A stretch of DNA of 64,000 nucleotides from positions 18,037-82,036 of the forward strand of contig NZ_JAAEQH010000291.1 in the NCBI RefSeq assembly GCF_024231755.1. The letters run 5' to 3'. This DNA comes from Neptuniibacter sp. GTDB taxonomy: Bacteria > Pseudomonadota > Gammaproteobacteria > Pseudomonadales > Balneatricaceae. Under the pieces are notes generated by a model, which made no database searches, was not told the DNA's origin, and was given only the letters and a program-made list of their open reading frames with translations. Shown in pieces: positions 58,662 to 64,000 of the stretch. How positions within the stretch are numbered: position 1 is the stretch's first letter; each line of letters begins with the position of its first letter. The position numbers were made by a program, and so were the translations under genes.

Positions 58662-59777
58662 ATGAAACGTGTAGGTTTTGTTGGCTGGCGTGGAATGGTG
58701 GGTTCCGTGCTAATGCAACGCATGATGGAAGAGCGTGATTTCGATCATATCGAAGAGCCGGTCTTCTTCACCACGTCCCAGGTAGGTCAGGCTGGTCCGG
58801 ATATTGGTAAAGATATCCCAGCGCTGAAAGATGCGACATCCATTGATGAGTTGAAACAGATGGATGCCATTATTTCCTGTCAGGGTGGTGACTACACGAA
58901 ACAGGTTTACGCTGATCTGCGTGCTGCAGGTTGGGACGGTTACTGGATCGATGCGGCATCTTCCCTGCGTATGGATGACAGTGCGATCATCGTACTTGAT
59001 CCAGTCAACATGAATGTGATCAAAGACGGGCTGTCTAACGGTATCAAGACTTACGTTGGCGGTAACTGCACAGTATCTCTGATGCTGATGGGCTTAGGCG
59101 GTCTGTTCAATGCGGGTCAGATCGAGTGGATGACTTCCATGACTTATCAGGCAGCTTCAGGTGGCGGTGCTCGTCATATGAAAGAGCTGATTTCTCAGAT
59201 GGGTATTATCAAGGAATCAGTTGCTGGTGACCTGGCTAATCCGGCTTCTGCTATTCTGGATATCGACCGTCAGGTTGCTGAAACTATCCGTAGCGATGCA
59301 ATGCCTGTTGATAACTTTGGTGTGCCATTGGCTGGCTCACTGATCCCATGGATCGACACTAAACTCGATAACGGTCAAAGCCGCGAAGAGTGGAAAGCAT
59401 ACGCAGAGACAAACAAGATTTTGGGTCTGGGTGATAGCCCAATTCCAATCGATGGTACTTGTGTTCGTATCGGTGCGATGCGCTGCCACAGCCAGGCATT
59501 CACAATTAAGCTGAAGCAGAATGTGCCGATGGATGAGATCGAATCTATGCTGGCTGAAGCAAATGACTGGGTTAAAGTGATCCCTAATGAGCGTGACATT
59601 ACTGCTCAGGAACTTACGCCTGCTAAAATTACTGGTACGTTGACAGTGCCAGTAGGTCGTTTGCGTAAGATGAATCTGGGTGATGAATACCTGAACGCGT
59701 TCAGCGTAGGTGATCAGCTGTTGTGGGGTGCTGCTGAGCCTCTGCGTCGTATGCTGAGAATTCTTCTAGAAGATTAA
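58662..59777 (+). CDS. asd: Aspartate-semialdehyde dehydrogenase
   Basis: Reduces aspartyl phosphate to aspartate semialdehyde for Lys, Met, Thr and diaminopimelate synthesis. About 371 residues. [17 protein letters not shown] at the start is the E. coli/Vibrio-type signature, and the catalytic Cys136 lies in [15 protein letters not shown] 11 codons upstream (58629) is open; I prefer the ATG at 58662, which gives the standard N-terminus with GGTGA before it. Confidence 0.95.
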   Translation: MKRVGFVGWRGMVGSVLMQRMMEERDFDHIEEPVFFTTSQVGQAGPDIGKDIPALKDATSIDELKQMDAIISCQGGDYTKQVYADLRAAGWDGYWIDAASSLRMDDSAIIVLDPVNMNVIKDGLSNGIKTYVGGNCTVSLMLMGLGGLFNAGQIEWMTSMTYQAASGGGARHMKELISQMGIIKESVAGDLANPASAILDIDRQVAETIRSDAMPVDNFGVPLAGSLIPWIDTKLDNGQSREEWKAYAETNKILGLGDSPIPIDGTCVRIGAMRCHSQAFTIKLKQNVPMDEIESMLAEANDWVKVIPNERDITAQELTPAKITGTLTVPVGRLRKMNLGDEYLNAFSVGDQLLWGAAEPLRRMLRILLED

Positions 59778-59798
59778 TTCTGCATTTTAGTTGTTCTA

Positions 59799-59832
59799 TC
59801 AGCCCGGCATTGCTCCGGGCTGATTTGTTTTT
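59799..59832 (+). terminator. Terminator between the two asd-type genes
   Basis: Stem TCAGCCCGG/CCGGGCTGA with a seven-base loop, then TTTGTTTTT. It ends about 13 bp before the start of the next gene. Confidence 0.85.
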
Positions 59833-59844
59833 GGGAAATAAGAA

Positions 59845-60867
59845 ATGAGTCAAGGTTTTAATATTGCTGTTGTTGGTGCTACTGGAATGGTCGGAGAGGC
59901 GATTCTGGAAATTCTGGAACAGCGTGAATTCCCAGTGGAAAATTTGTATCTGTTGGCAAGCGAGAACAGTGCAGGTAAACAGATCCAGTTTAACGACAAT
60001 TCTCATCGTGTAGAGCTGATTGATGATTTTGACTTTTCTACAGCTCAGATCGCTTTCTTCACCGCCGGCGCTGCTGTTTCAGAAGAGTATGCGCAGATCG
60101 CCGCTGATCAAGGTTGCATAGTGATCGATAACACCTCTTGCTTCCGTTATGAGTACGATGTGCCGCTAGTTGTTCCAGAGGTGAACCCTGAGCGTATTGC
60201 TGAATATCCTAACCGGGGCATTATTGCGAACCCTAACTGTTCGACTATCCAGATGTTATTGGCAGTAGCACCAATTCATCGTCATGCTTCAGTAAAGCGT
60301 ATTAACGTTGCTACCTATCAGGCTGTTTCTGGTTCGGGGAAAAGTGGTGTAGAGGAGCTGGCTGGTCAGACAGCTAAGCTTTTGAACGCGCAAACACCAG
60401 AAACGAATGTCTATCCTAAACAAATCGCATTTAATGTCCTGCCTCAAATAGATGAAGTGCAGGAAAATGGTTACACCCGTGAAGAGATGAAGATGGTTTG
60501 GGAAACCCAGAAAATTCTCGATGACGAGGGGGTAATGGTTAACCCGACCTGCGTGCGAGTACCGGTCTTCTTTGGGCATAGCGAAGCTGTGCATATTGAG
60601 TGTTGGGACCCGATCAGTGCTGAGGAAGTGCGAGAACTATTAAACCTAGCTCCTGGTGTTGAAGTGGTTGATGGTGATGCATCCGGAGGGTATGCAACAC
60701 CAGTATCCGATGCTGCTAAAAACGATGAAGTATTCGTTAGTCGTATTCGGGAAGATATTTCTTGTGAAAATGCTATAAATCTGTGGGTAGTTGCCGATAA
60801 CGTTCGCAAAGGTGCAGCTCTTAATAGTGTGCAAATCGCTGAAATTTTGATTCAGCAGTACATTTAG
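59845..60867 (+). CDS. Second aspartate-semialdehyde dehydrogenase (Usg/asd2-type)
   Basis: 340 residues of the other ASADH branch. GATGMVGEAILEILEQREFP at the start, the catalytic Cys132 in NPNCSTIQ, and the catalytic His in FFGHSEAVHIE. Unlike E. coli Usg-1, which lacks the active Cys, this copy keeps it, so it may be an active enzyme. Position between asd and fimV matches PA3116 in Pseudomonas. Its transcription is separated from asd by a terminator. Confidence 0.88.
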   Translation: MSQGFNIAVVGATGMVGEAILEILEQREFPVENLYLLASENSAGKQIQFNDNSHRVELIDDFDFSTAQIAFFTAGAAVSEEYAQIAADQGCIVIDNTSCFRYEYDVPLVVPEVNPERIAEYPNRGIIANPNCSTIQMLLAVAPIHRHASVKRINVATYQAVSGSGKSGVEELAGQTAKLLNAQTPETNVYPKQIAFNVLPQIDEVQENGYTREEMKMVWETQKILDDEGVMVNPTCVRVPVFFGHSEAVHIECWDPISAEEVRELLNLAPGVEVVDGDASGGYATPVSDAAKNDEVFVSRIREDISCENAINLWVVADNVRKGAALNSVQIAEILIQQYI

Positions 60868-61009
60868 GTCACTTTTCTGATAGGAAATGCAAACAGGTGT
60901 TTGTATTTCCTTGACCCATAAGTGGTTTATAAACAATACTGTGAAGAGATTTCGGAATCGCAACCCTCTGATTCCGCTGAGTTTTGAGGGTAGGGGAACA
61001 AGGAAACTG

Positions 61010-64000
<2,991 letters not shown>

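Overview
The window reads as a chromosomal segment of a free-living marine gammaproteobacterium. Protein sequences and gene order (topA next to sulA-lexA; LysR-leuC-leuD-leuB-asd-asd paralog-fimV; smrB/prmB/aroC) resemble Pseudomonas and, together with two polyhydroxyalkanoate synthases, an aapJQMP amino-acid importer and malate:quinone oxidoreductase, suggest the Oceanospirillales (Neptuniibacter/Neptunomonas/Amphritea-like). The taxon is an inference from family resemblance, not a search. Nearly everything is core or housekeeping DNA. I see no prophage, insertion sequence, integron, CRISPR array, tRNA or rRNA gene.

Layout. 1-2.2 kb: a frameshifted DUF3080 lipoprotein gene behind a MATE exporter. 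2.5-6 kb: cold-shock protein, YkgJ-type Cys-cluster protein, mqo, and a SUKH/TPR pair. 6-8 kb: class I PHA synthase. 8-10 kb: a two-gene taxis receptor (PAS protein plus CZB-tailed MCP), like CetB/CetA. 10-16 kb: glutaredoxin-like protein, tatD, slt, uup, uspA. 16-24.7 kb: conserved small proteins around topA, then the SOS block sulA-lexA facing dinG across three LexA boxes. 24.7-30.6 kb: an rhlB-like helicase with a nine-unit VEQ repeat, gpsA, sixA, a PglL/Wzy-type ligase, an alpha/beta hydrolase. 30.7-36 kb: DUF4892 protein, patatin, smrB, prmB, aroC, a small lytic transglycosylase. 36-40.3 kb: LysR/GST and ALDH/LysR pairs. 40.4-44.6 kb: the aapJQMP operon. 45-47.8 kb: a large DUF4214/Calx-beta/FG-GAP protein. 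48-54.2 kb: speE, an MFS carrier, DUF6489-phaR, speD, and the class III PHA synthase phaE-phaC. 54.2-64 kb: LysR divergent from leuCD, leuB, asd, a second asd-type gene, and fimV running off the end.

Genes that act together: two different PHA synthases (classes I and III) with a PhaR-type regulator, both preceded by the same 10-bp TGC-N3-GCA element; speD and speE for spermidine; leuC/leuD/leuB for leucine; aapJQMP for L-amino-acid uptake; lexA, sulA and dinG for the SOS response. The most unusual sequence observation is an in-frame, synonymously recoded copy of the last six LeuD codons directly after the leuD stop, which looks like a recombination scar. No wholly new multi-gene system stands out. 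The best candidates for less-explored biology are the PAS/MCP-CZB pair, the SUKH/TPR pair, the DUF6489-PhaR pair and the FG-GAP surface-type protein.
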